Source: Cladorhizidae sp. MBARI D1340-BT2 (lineage: Eukaryota; Porifera; Demospongiae; Poecilosclerida; Cladorhizidae). From it: DNA of 64,000 nt. A program made the translations under genes and the position numbers. The stretch lies in NCBI GenBank assembly GCA_028752905.1, contig JAQNBH010000005.1:5252812-5316811 (forward strand), read 5' to 3'. The notes under the pieces were generated by a model. That model had not been told where the DNA came from. It was given only the letters and a program-made list of their open reading frames with translations, and did no database searches. How positions within the stretch are numbered: position 1 is the first letter of the stretch; every line of letters begins with the position of its first letter. Of this stretch, positions 54,301-64,000 are shown piece after piece.

Positions 54301-57300
54301 CAAACTGGAGGGTGTTCAGATATAATTGAAATGTTCCGATTTAACTAAGCTCAGTATCGAAGGTTATGTTGTGGAGGTGATTGTGAGAAACGAATCTTCT
54401 TCAGATTGTCCTTCCTTCTCACAAAATCGTGGATTGTCCACTATCCGACATTGTATAAGCTGCTGCTCTAGCTACACTTCTCTTCTTCTTCACAATATAA
54501 AGATCTCGAGTTTACATCGATGTTAAAAAAGTGGGACCGACACCATATTTTTAAAACCCCTGTCATTACGAATTTGGAGCTCCATAAATTTTGTACCCTT
54601 CATTCTATGAACTCAATCTATAGCTCAAAAGAAAGCTCTCTCAGTGTGCTCTATTTTGATACTCAAACTTGTTGCATAGGTAGAACCACGCCCAAGTTAT
54701 AGGCAGTCAAGTTGGAGACCTCAAAACCTGCATGCCCAACCATCTGCAGTTCTAGCTCCTAATTGGCAAGTGCTAGACAGTGCTAAAATGGGAGTTATGG
54801 GTAGTTGAAAATTTTCTTCGATTTCCTAAAATATCTCACCCTTGACCACATTACATTTTAGGACCTACTCATTAGGGCTTCCTCTAGCCACTGTACTATC
54901 TAGCACTTTCCAATTAGGAGCTAGAACTGCAGAGGGTTGGGCATGCGGGTTTTGAGTCAGCATTACTATGGGCGTGGCCATGGGCGGGACTTCTTGCAGC
55001 ATTCTGTTGATTGATTAACTGAAGTTCGGCTAAACTCCAGCCAATAGATATCTCCCCTTTAAAAGTGTTGTGAAGAGAGAGTTTATTTCATGGTAAAGTG
55101 ATCAAGTATACACAGTTGCTACACCGTCCAAATTGAGAGAGTAAAAACAGTCTATGTCTGTCTATCAGTTGAGACACCTCTGAGTGCCACTTGGATAATC
55201 CAAGCTGTTGAAGACATTTCCCACTGAAGTATCCATGGAGACTGGGATTATGGAGTATGCACACACTGATCTATCTGGCTAATCTTGTCCTCATCTTGAG
55301 AGTATGTGTGCATACATCAAATTCGGTGCTGTGAAATTTACTCTTCTGCTAACTTTTTCAGCTAACTTTTTCCAAATAATTTCATCACTTTTACTCATCT
55401 TCGTTAACATTGTCAGCGTGTTATATTTCCCTATTTCCCCCTTATATGGCATATTGGATTGACCTGAAAACAAGATTGTATACCCATGCAGAACTCATCC
55501 TTTCAGATGACCATTTACCATATAAAATCATGTAAACCAATATTGTACTGATTTATAGTTATGGTCAACATGGGTTCAGTCTTGTTCTAACAAGCCAAAC
55601 CAATATAGTTTATTAGGAAGTCAGTTATCCAGAACACAAGCACCTCAATATTTGATTAGTGAACTGCTTATACTTAACAAAGTGGGCCCTAAACAGCACC
55701 ACCATTTTCTGATCCGGTGGCAATTCAAGTTGTTGAAATGGTTTATCAATTTATAAGGTTTGCTAATATTTTCCAAGTACTCGAGCATGGTGGCTTTGTT
55801 AATGGTTCTCATTGTGTGTTGTGTTCCAGCCCATGGACCAGGAAATTGAGCTCCTTCTCGTCCTAAGTGGTCTGCTTTATAGATGAGTAGGAAGAAAGCG
55901 GCACCTGCAGAGAGTTAGCCCATCCAAACCTGTGAAGGCAAAAAGTTTGATCCAGTAATTTCCATCGTCCTATCTCCACACTGAACGTACTTGCATGCTG
56001 CCTCATCCCATCCAAGGGTGGCATATGATGTTTTTGAACATATTCTTGGATGTTTTCAAGAAATCATCAATTTGACTAATAACGGTAAGGCATATCGGCC
56101 TATGAGCATTCAATTTCAAAGGGATATCGGGCTGATATACTTAAACGCTCTTGGGAGAACACTGAGTTGCGCTGGAAACCTCCACTAACAAAACAGTAGC
56201 AGTTTTGGTAGGGCTAGGGCTAGGGAAGGTCAAGGTACAGCCTCCTTTGGACTTGGTGACAGGGAATGAGAACTTCATAAACCAAACAGCAGAACTGAGC
56301 ACGGGCCATTAATTCTTTTTATAATATAGCACATGCTTTATCGTGATGGCATCATCAATGAAGTTACTCGCTGGAAGATCCTCACCAACTAGTTCATTCC
56401 TCAATCAAGAAACAGGAGTAGTCATGGTCATGAATGGGAACATTTTGAGTCTTCAGGTACTAATGTTTCTATGAATGAACCGATTGCACACATGATTGGG
56501 ATGGATAGGTACTCAGTGCTTGAAGAACTTCAAGGTTGTTTTCATACTTGCTGCGTTTTTTTGTCTGCATTTTTACTACCAGAGGAGGATCCAAATGGAA
56601 GTCTGTTTGGAGCAAATATCAGCTGAAACCATCACTTAGGGGGACTAATACCATAAACTAGTAGGCGCAAAAGAACTTGTGGTTGCCACTTTATAGCTCC
56701 ATAGATTCTGCAAACTTCATATGGACTCGATATATAGCTCAAAAGATAGGTCTCTCTGTGTGCTCTCTTTTGATATGAAAACATTTTTAATAACTATACC
56801 CAAGTTACTCGAGCTAAAGTGGTGGTACCTCAAAACCGAGTGCCTGATTTCTCTGCACGAATATCTCCAGATTGCCAAGTGCTAGAGAGCTGAAATTGGC
56901 ATCAGTGGCTAGAGGAAGCCATTCTACATGCAACGACTTTTTTCATTAGGCACTAAAACTTGAGTGTATGTGGTCAAGCGCGTGGTTGGAAAATAAATTT
57001 TAAGGAATTTTAACAAAATTGTTTTAGATTTTGAAAAGAAAGTGTTCCTCCACCCACTTCAAGTATTTACAATTTGTGCTCATGCTGAGCCAGCAAAAAC
57101 CTGTCCACTGACCGCACTTCTGAACTGGAATACCATTAGGTCATTAAGCAGGGGTGGGGGATCTCTGTAAATGTGTTCTTATTATGGTGTGGCATGTGCA
57201 CACAATGATGTGCAACCTTCCTGTGACACGGTTCAAAATAGTATTGCCTGCGCTTGGCAGGAAGGTTGGACACTGCTTGCGAACTCTCTCTCTCTCTGTG

Positions 57301-58829
57301 TATGTGGGTGTGTATTTGTTTGTCTGCTTAGGTTATAGTGCATGCATGTTTTATAATCTCTGGTTGTGTGTGTAGAGGACTGATTCATCCCAAGTTCACA
57401 AGCCATCACTTTGATGAGGACGGACAAAATATCGTTAAGAAGGTAAGACATTTACAGACATTCCTCATGTTTTGACTTGTAGTGTTTGTAGTGTAGTGTG
57501 TATTGTTGTGGATGTAATCGAACCCTGCAACTGCTGCCATCCTCACTAGGCTTCTCCAACATAGTTTGAAATTGCAGTATATCAATTTACACATCCTTCT
57601 ACAGATATTCATGTTTGGAATATGATAATGCCAATCAATGGTTATTATTTAGGGGCATGTAAACTGCTTCTATCAGGGGAGAGTTGAGGGGCATCCAAAG
57701 TGGCGGGTTTCTATGACTACCTGCCATGGATTACAGTAAGTGTTGCATTACTCCGTTAATAGTAACACCCTATACCACGACCACCTTAGGTCAGATTAGA
57801 AGTACACAGCTCAACATCCTATATAACGACTTCCTTACATCAGGTTAGCGGTACTCCACACTGGGTTGAGGCAATAGCTCTATGGGATACACACTGGATC
57901 AACACCATACTGGGGTTGACAACAACTATATACACTGGGCCAACACCACACTGAAGGCAATATAGCTCTATGGAATCAACACCATACTGGGATGAGGCAG
58001 GTTAAAGTAGGTTGACAATAGCTCTATGAGGACACACTGGATCAACACCACACTGGGTTGAGGCAATAGCTCTATGGGGACACACACTGGACCAACACCA
58101 CACTGGGTTCAGGCAATCTCTATGGGGATACACACTGGACCAACACCACACTGGGTGGAGGCAATAGCTCTATGGGGACACACACTGGACCAACACCACA
58201 CTGGGTTGAGGCAATCTCTATGGGGACACACACTGGACCAACACCACACTGGGTGGAGGCAATAGCTCTATGGGGACACACACTGGACCAACACCACACT
58301 GGGGGGAGGCAGGTGGAAGAACATGTAATTGCAAACTTAATAGCTCATTCTGTGAACACATTGGAAGTCTTGCATGTTACGTAATACATAAGCAATGCAC
58401 AATTTTCCTCTAACAGTCTACAGCGCATTTGGTTCTCCTCCAAAATGTGTCGGTATGCGTGTATTTCCTCCCAGAAGTAGTCCTGTTCTAGCCGTAGCAG
58501 TCGCTCCACCTGTAGTGTAATGAAGACTAGGCTTACTGTGTTGTGGCCTTGCAATTTTTACATTGTGGTACAAACTTTGAAGTGTACAGCTTGCATTATT
58601 TAACATCCCTCCAGGGGCTCCTTTGGTGAGCCGTGGAACAGAGAGAACTTCTTCCACTTTGAACCTCTTGATGGCGCAAACCCTGCCGTAAGAAATTCCA
58701 TTTCCAGATATTATTTCACTTCACTGAGTATGTGTTGAATGTTGCATGACCAAGCATATTTCATGCAGTTGGAACAAGCTCATGCTCTGTACTCAGATGA
58801 CCAATACTCTGAGAGAACTGGAATCTGTG
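51171..58829 (+). CDS. ADAM metalloprotease gene B (7 exons, 3' part beyond window)
   Basis: Tandem paralogue of gene A, about 21 kb downstream on the same strand. Seven exons join in one frame of 181 codons plus one base, with GT-AG borders and matching phases. They encode a signal peptide and the ADAM prodomain (Pep_M12B type): HIPIISKLSN, VVEISQFKLHMELNQG, GLIHPKFTSHHFDEDG, VNCFYQGRVEGHPKW, FFHFEPLDGANP, ending YSERTGICG. The prodomain keeps the protease latent until removed. The last exon leaves phase 1, the phase in which gene A's exon at 726 starts. The remaining exons should follow after 64000. The long intron 3 (51788-57375) holds transposon debris. Confidence 0.9.
51387..51442 (+). 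CDS. ADAM gene B exon 2
   Basis: Encodes ETIRDYEIHIPIISKLSNQ, the first strand of the prodomain. Acceptor attcacag, donor GTATAT, ends in phase 0. Confidence 0.85.
51726..51787 (+). CDS. ADAM gene B exon 3
   Basis: Encodes DYPRRMVVEISQFKLHMELN, the prodomain strand pair (usual pattern xVxIxxFxLxLxLN). Acceptor ctctgtag, donor GTGAGC, phase 2, which joins exactly to exon 4 5.6 kb away. Confidence 0.85.
52025..52262 (+). pseudogene. Gypsy integrase-tail fragment, same family as 9227-13810
   Basis: Near-identical to 13122-13335: [24 protein letters not shown] tail [20 protein letters not shown]. Here the following GDVFGFTIRPLNVRGKN is better preserved than in the other copy. It is only a fragment. 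Confidence 0.85.
52279..52361. repeat. Duplicated 80-bp segment, copy 1
   Basis: aatgtgttggctgccaattc to aggtaaaaaagtag matches 53367-53445 with about four changes. Confidence 0.88.
52399..53366. other. Intron 3 of gene B, nothing recognised
   Basis: No gene or clear mobile element. Confidence 0.5.
53367..53445. repeat. Duplicated 80-bp segment, copy 2
   Basis: Partner of 52279-52361, here without the gypsy fragment next to it. Confidence 0.88.
53744..53915. repeat. Tandem duplication of ~85 bp
   Basis: Two almost identical copies of tcatcagatctcctcaatgt through catccagagagct, side by side. Confidence 0.93.
53916..54564. other. Intron 3 of gene B, nothing recognised
   Basis: No gene pattern; short gaggaggagg run near 54264. 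Confidence 0.5.
54565..54970. repeat. Dispersed repeat family R1, copy 2, with inverted arms
   Basis: Shares blocks with 2615-2945 and 56690-57010. 54715-54785 and 54893-54955 are inverted copies of one another (agctagaactgcag with gttgggcatgc), arms of about 60 bp around a loop of about 110. Confidence 0.8.
54971..56689. other. Intron 3 of gene B, nothing recognised
   Basis: Unassigned. 55991-56188 (+) is open for 65 codons but shows no known family pattern. Confidence 0.5.
56690..57010. repeat. Dispersed repeat family R1, copy 3
   Basis: ctccatagattctgcaaact, tgtgctctcttttgatat and gtggtcaagcgcgtggttgg in the same order as at 2615-2945. Confidence 0.75.
57376..57442 (+). CDS. ADAM gene B exon 4 (prodomain)
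   Basis: Encodes GLIHPKFTSHHFDEDGQNIV, matching the prodomain pattern LLxxxFxxxxYxxDG. Acceptor gtgtgtag, donor GTAAGA. Confidence 0.9.
57653..57735 (+). CDS. ADAM gene B exon 5 (prodomain)
   Basis: Encodes GHVNCFYQGRVEGHPKWRVS and MTTCHGLQ, the hallmark CxYxGxVxGxxxSxVxxSTCxGL of ADAM prodomains. Acceptor tatttag, donor GTAAGT, phase 2 out. Confidence 0.93.
57850..58315. repeat. Minisatellite with ~50-bp unit in intron 5 of gene B
   Basis: About nine copies with gttgaggcaatagctctatg and cacactggaccaacaccaca; the last six are very alike. Confidence 0.93.
58615..58687 (+). CDS. ADAM gene B exon 6 (prodomain)
   Basis: Encodes GSFGEPWNRENFFHFEPLDG then ANPA, in place of the usual GxIxxxxxxYxIEPL. 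Acceptor ccctccag, donor GTAAGA. Confidence 0.88.
58769..58829 (+). CDS. ADAM gene B exon 7 (prodomain end)
   Basis: Encodes LEQAHALYSDDQYSERTGIC then a phase-1 G. The Cys may act as the cysteine switch that blocks the zinc (inference). Donor GTACGT. Confidence 0.88.
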
Positions 58830-59029
58830 GTACGTCATCACACATGTCCTTCTTCCTATGATTCTTCTTTGGGGGCGGAGGGGGGGTGGGTGACTTTTGA
58901 AGGGAGGAGGTAACCATATCATACTCCTTGTCAGAGAAGATCCCCATGCACTAGGAATGTCCAAAATTCAATAGTTCTTGCATCAACAGTGCAGGGACTT
59001 TGGTGGAACTTTGGATATTCATAAATGGG

Positions 59030-60220
59030 GCTTGTCCGCACTGCTGGAGCACCCTGAACAGCCCTGTAGGTGCTGCTGGAGCACCCTGAACAGCCCTGTA
59101 GGTGCTGCTGGAGCACTCTGAACAGCCTTGTAGGCACTGCTTGAGCACCCTGAATAGCCCTATAGGCACTGCTGGAGCACACTGAACAACCTTGTAGGCA
59201 CTGCTTGATCACCCTGAACATCCCTGTAGGTGCTGCTTGAGCAACCAGAACAGCCCTGTAGGTGCTGCTTGAGCACCCTGAACAACCCTGTAGACACTGC
59301 TGGAGCACCCTGAACAACCCTGTAGACACTGCTTGAGCACCCTGAACAACCCTGTAGACACTGTGGAGCACCCTGAACAACCCTGTAGGTGCTGCTGGAG
59401 CACCATGAACAACCCTGTAGGCACTGCTGGAGCACCCTGAACAACCCTGTAGGCACTGCTTGAGCACCCTGAACAACCCTGTAGACACTGCTGGAGTACC
59501 CTGAACAACCCTGTAGACATTGCTGGAGCACTCTGAACAACCTTGAGACACTTGTGGAGCACCCTGAACAACCCTGTAGGTACTGCTGGAGCACCCAGAA
59601 CAACCCTGTAGGTGCTACTGGAGCACCATGAACAACCCTGTAGGCGCTGCTGGAGCACCCTGAATAACCCTGTAGACATTGCTGGAGCACTCTGAACAAC
59701 CTTGTAGACACTTGTGGAGCACCCTGAACAACCCTGTAGGTACTGCTGGAGCACCCTGAACAACCCTGTAGGTGCTGCTGGAGCACCATGAACAACCCTG
59801 TAGGCGCTGCTGGAGCACCCTGAACAACCCTGTAGGCGCTGCTGGAGCACTCTGAACAACCTTGTAGACACTTGTGGAGCACACTGAACAACCCTGTAGG
59901 TACTGCTGGAGCACCCTGAACAACCCTGTAGGTGCTGCTGGAGCACCATGAACAACCCTGTAGGCGCTGCTGGAGCACCCTGAACAACCCTGTAGGTGCT
60001 GCTGGAGCACCATGAACAACCATGTAGGCGCTGCTGGAGCACCCTGAACAACCCTGTAGGTGCTGCTGGAGCACCCTGAACAACCCTGTAGACACTGCTG
60101 GAACACCCTGAACAACCCTGTAGGTGCTGCTGGAGCACCCTGAACAACCCTGTAGACACTGCTGGAGTACCCTGAACAACCCTGTAGGCACTGATGGAGC
60201 ACCCTGAACAGCCCTGTTTG
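59030..60220. repeat. 32-bp minisatellite in the next intron of gene B
   Basis: About 37 copies of ctgctggagcaccctgaaca plus accctgtaggtg. On the reverse strand all three frames are open because 32 is not a multiple of three and no unit frame holds a stop, so open frames up to 359 codons appear without being genes. Confidence 0.97.
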
Positions 60221-61215
60221 GGGCTATCACTGTAAACATAAAGCTATTAGTAATTAGGTAAGGGTCACTGATTTCTTAGCGGAGGGAACTTCGTGTTAAC
60301 ATGACTAAGAGTGACAAGCTGACTCAACAAAGGGAACTTACCCTGGGTGTTTCCTAAACGTAGCTAATTATGATTTTGTCAAGTAATTACCATATAGAGT
60401 TAGCACCCTCCACCTAGCAAGCACCCACAATGCCGATATCATTTTGTTGAACTTGTATGCGATTTTGAGTGGAAGGATTGCGATGGTGAGATTTGGATGG
60501 ACTGAAGTTGATGATTTGGAAGGTTTAGTGAACACAATGATCAAGAACAACAATAGCCACAGAGCAATCGGCTTGGACATGTAAACAACTAGAAATCCTC
60601 TCCTAGACCTACTCTAGCTTGCTAACTCCATTGGAAATGAGCACATGAATGCGGGGGAGAATGTGGGTGTGCATCATTAATGACACAACCACCCACTACT
60701 CGAAGCAAGCACCCACTGATCTGATTTTTGATGTAAAAGGTTAAGTACCTGTTGGTGCTGAGTACATCCTTTAGTAGAGTAAATACAAGTGCTTCAAAAA
60801 CAACTGGGACTGACCAATCATGGAGCTGCTTGAAGTACGATAGCTCACACAGAAGGATGTCTCGTGTTCCCTTCAGAGTGTTGTACATAGCTACTGCTTC
60901 ACATTCCTTGAGGTGTGGGTTTGTGTAGAAGCACTAATAAGGGATATGAGTAAGGCGTTTAGAAGTTAGTTCACTTGGAAGAGGCTCAGATGCAAAGGAA
61001 GACAGAGAATAGTTCCAGGAATAGTATGTATGCACGTAGCCATTTGTAATGTATCCGCGTACCAGCTATAGATGGCAGGTTCTTCCACTGCTGAAGATTC
61101 GGAGACATGCTGCAGTGAAGAAGTCATTGGTCCTTCTGGAGATCATGAGATTGTTGAGGGGAAAATCCTGTTTCAGTTTCATTTCATTTCTGTATAATTG
61201 CAGTGAGAAAGAAAA
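60221..61215. other. Intron of gene B, nothing recognised
   Basis: Unassigned DNA between two arrays. Confidence 0.5.
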
Positions 61216-62475
61216 GGTGGAAACCCACAGCAAAGTTCTCTCATCTCCGCCTTAGGAATGACCACACCCACAGCAAAGTTCTCTCATCATCCACGCCTTA
61301 GGAATGATCACACCCACAGCAAAGTTCTCTCATCTCCGTCTTAGGAATGACCACACCCACAGCAAAGTTCTCTCATCTCCGCCTTAGGAATGACCACACC
61401 CACAGCAAAGTTCTCTCATCTATGCCTTAGGAATGACCACACCCACGGCAAAGTTCTCTCATCCCCACCTTAGGAATGACCACACCCATAGAAAAGTTCT
61501 CGCATCCAAGCCTTAAGGAACACAGCAAAGTTCTATCATTGCATTAGGAATGACCACACCCACAGCAAAGTTCATCCACGCCTTAGGAATGACTCCCACC
61601 TTAGGAATGACTACACCCACAGCAAAATTCTCTCATCCCTGCCTTAGAAATGACCACACCCACAGCAAAGTTCTCTCATCCCTGCCTTAGGGATGACCAC
61701 ACCCACAGCGAAGTTCTCTCATCCATGCCTTAGGAATGACCACACCCACAGCAAAGTTCTCTCATATCTGCCTTAGTAATGACCACACCCACAGAAAAGT
61801 TCTCTCATCCATGCCTTAGGAATGACCACACCCACAGAAAAGTTCTCTCATCCACGCCTTAGGAATGACCACACCCACAGCAAAGTTCTCTCGTCCCTGC
61901 CTTAGGGATGACCACACCCACAGCGAAGTTCTCTCATCCATGCCTTAGGAATGACCACACCCACAGCAAAGTTCTCTCATCTCTGCCTTAGTAATGACCA
62001 CACCCACAGCAAAGTTCTCTCATCCATGCCTTAGGAATGACCACACCCACAGCAAAGTTATCTCATCTATGCCTTAGTAATGACCACACCCACAGCAAAG
62101 TTATCTCATCTCTGCCTTAGTAATGACCACACCCACAGCGAAGTTATCTCATCTCTGCCTTAGTAATGACCACACCCACAGCAAAGTTCTCTCATCTCCG
62201 CCTTAGCAATGACCACACCCACAGCAAAGTTCTCTCATCTTCGCCTTAGCAATGACCACACCCACAGCAACATTCTCTCATCTCCGCCTTAGGAATGACC
62301 ACACCCACAGCAAAGTTATCTTATCTATGCCTTAGGAATGACCACACCCACAGCAACGTTCTCTCATCTCCGCCTTAGGAATGACCACACCCACAGCAAA
62401 GTTATCTTATCTATGCCTTAGGAATGACCACACCTACAGCAAAGTTCTCTCATCCGTGCCTTAGGAATGACCACT
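61216..62475. repeat. 43-bp minisatellite (gene B intron)
   Basis: About 29 copies of the unit seen at 1-175, with ctcatccatgcc/ctcatctccgcc variants and a few shortened units near 61520-61610. Confidence 0.97.
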
Positions 62476-63360
62476 GCTAGTGAGACAATGCTAAATAATA
62501 GATGTGTGTGTGGGGGGGGGGGGGGGGGGGACGTGGAGGGAGGGAGAAAAGGTTGGGGGGTGGGGGAGAAGAATGGAGGAACGAATCACAAGAAACATGT
62601 AGCCTTCATCTTGGCAGTGTATATGGATATGCACATGCTCTCTCCTGGCATCACTGTATGTGGCTATGCACATGCTCTCTCCTGGCATCACTGTATATGG
62701 CTATGCACATGCTCTCTACATCACTGTACATGGCTATGCACATGCTCTCTCCTGGCATCACTGTATATGGCTATGCACATGCTCTCTCCTGGCATCACTG
62801 TACATGGCTATGCACATGCTCTCTCCTGGCATCACTGTACATGGCTATGCACATGCTCTCTCCTGGCATTACTGTATATGGCTATGCACATGCTCTCTCC
62901 TAGCATCACTGTATATGGCTATACACATGCTCTCTCCTGGCATCACTGTATATGGCTATGCACATGCTTTCTCTTGGCACCACTGTATATGGCTATGCAC
63001 ATGCTTTCTCCTGACATCACTGTATGTGGCTATGCACATGCTCTCTCCTGGCATCACTGTATATGGCTATGCACATGCTTTCTCCTGACATCACTGTATG
63101 TGGCTATGCACATGCTCTCTCCTGGCATCACTGTACATGGCTATGCACATGCACTATCCTGCCATGTCCACTTGATCTCTCTCTATGATGTTCACATTCT
63201 CGGGATTTCCTGCTCTGTCTTTGCATGTTCAATGAATATACATCTCCTCTCTTGAGCTAATGCAGTGAGTAGTAGGCTAGTCTGCTCCATGTATTATGTG
63301 AAGGTGGGGCTTATGTACTTTCATCTCTCAACTTCTCTGTAGAAGAACATTTCCCCCTGA
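62469..63360. repeat. Paralogous intron block (copy B)
   Basis: Matches 171-535 on both sides of the 37-bp array at 62622-63160. It includes a G-run near 62512-62530. It supports tandem duplication of the ADAM locus. Confidence 0.85.
62622..63160. repeat. 37-bp minisatellite
   Basis: About 15 copies of ggctatgcacatgctctctc plus ctggcatcactgtatat. Gene A's copy of this block has one unit (about 291-330). Open frames across it are repeat translations. Confidence 0.95.
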
Positions 63361-63548
63361 TCGTAAAGATGGTCGGTGTTTGTTGTTTTAGTGGCACGTG
63401 CTGGGAGGTTTTTGTTTAGTAGCAGATTGTTCCAAGTTTAATTGAAGGCTCAGAGTGTGCATAGTTTGGCACATGTGTGATGACCAACCTTTGACCTTGG
63501 TTGACTAAGTATACAGTATATATGCAGACAGTATTTTAACTCATCGTA

Positions 63549-63755
63549 ATGCTGGTGGGTGTGGCACATTGTGAACCAGTGCTGGTGGGTGTGGCATATT
63601 GTGAATCAGTGCTGGTGGGTGTGGCACATTGTGAACCAGTGCTGGTGGGTGTGGCATATTGTGAACCAGTGCTGGTGGGTGTGGCATATTGTGAACCAGT
63701 GCTGGTGGGTGTGGCATATTGTGAATCAGTGCTGGTGGGTGTGGCATACTGTGAA
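63549..63755. repeat. 30-bp minisatellite
   Basis: Seven copies of gctggtgggtgtggcatatt plus gtgaaccagt. An inverted related phrase (ccacacccaccagtgctggt) follows at about 63810. Confidence 0.95.
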
Positions 63756-64000
63756 CAAGCAAAAAAAAAGTGGATGCTCCTCAGAAGCCCTAAATGATGC
63801 ACAATATACCACACCCACCAGTGCTGGTTCATAGTATACCACATCACTCCCCCCCCCTTCCCATGCACACACACCACACACACACATGCTGAATTCAAGT
63901 CTGGTGGGTAGCACAAGCAGTCTTGCATGACCGGCACTCTGTGTGTGGCAGATATGCTCAATAAATATTGTTGTACTGCATATGATTATCGTCTATTAAA
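63756..64000. other. Intron of gene B to window edge, nothing recognised
   Basis: The next expected ADAM exon (equivalent to 726-802) was not found before 64000. Confidence 0.45.

Noticed and set aside
59160..60239. Long reverse-strand open frames of up to 359 codons
   Set aside because: They are the translation of the 32-bp minisatellite in all phases. No start context, domain or exon structure supports a gene.
62467..63255. 262-codon open frame with HALSWHH-like repeats
   Set aside because: Translation of the 37-bp array and G-run inside an intron block that is non-coding in gene A.
63536..63961. Open frames over the 30-bp array on both strands
   Set aside because: Repeat translation: 30 is a multiple of three, so frames stay open. 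No family pattern.

Overview
The window is animal nuclear DNA: it has GT-AG introns, a multi-exon ADAM metalloprotease gene, and a dense load of eukaryotic transposons and minisatellites. The sequence does not name the species. An early-branching marine invertebrate such as a sponge is plausible but is only an inference. No tRNA, rRNA, CRISPR or bacterial feature was seen.

Two ADAM genes lie in tandem on the + strand. Gene A (726-29863, 5' end outside the window) has 12 recognisable exons. They encode the end of the prodomain, a zinc metalloprotease with an intact HExGHxxGxxHD site, a disintegrin domain, a cysteine-rich domain, an EGF-like module, a transmembrane helix and a proline-rich tail. 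The exons join in one frame (688 codons plus stop). Gene B (from ATG 51171, running off the right edge) gives seven exons encoding a signal peptide and an ADAM prodomain. Its last exon ends in the same phase in which gene A's first exon begins. The intron at that point shares a 43-bp minisatellite and a unique flank between the genes (1-535 in A, 61216-63360 in B), so the two genes are tandem paralogues.

Introns of A, left to right, hold: a palindromic MITE (2.0 kb); a 598-bp PIF/Harbinger derivative with a MADF exon (4.2-4.8 kb); a Tigger/pogo element with a HIRAN pseudogene and a LINE inside it (5.1-8.8 kb); a decayed Ty3/gypsy element (9.2-13.8 kb) followed by a 1.2-kb minisatellite; a Ty1/copia element (19.8-23.4 kb); and a 2.3-kb array of a 14-bp unit (26.2-28.5 kb).

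The A-B intergenic region (29.9-51.2 kb) holds a nested stack: a MITE whose centre expanded into a minisatellite, a Ty3/gypsy element inserted in that minisatellite (31939-40356, TSD ATACT), and an apparently intact hAT transposon inserted in the gypsy element (32913-35422, TSD CTGTAGAG). The gypsy element reads gag-protease-integrase-RT-RNase H, the copia-like order known from the Gmr1-like group. A second broken element at 42.8-44.0 kb shows the same integrase-before-RT order. Next come a piggyBac pseudogene, an (AAT)n run of about 300 bp, a hAT fragment, another MITE with an expanded centre, and a 17-bp array that ends about 500 bp before gene B.

Introns of B carry gypsy debris, dispersed hairpin repeats and several minisatellites. 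Minisatellites fill roughly a sixth of the window. Many long open frames are only translations of these arrays.
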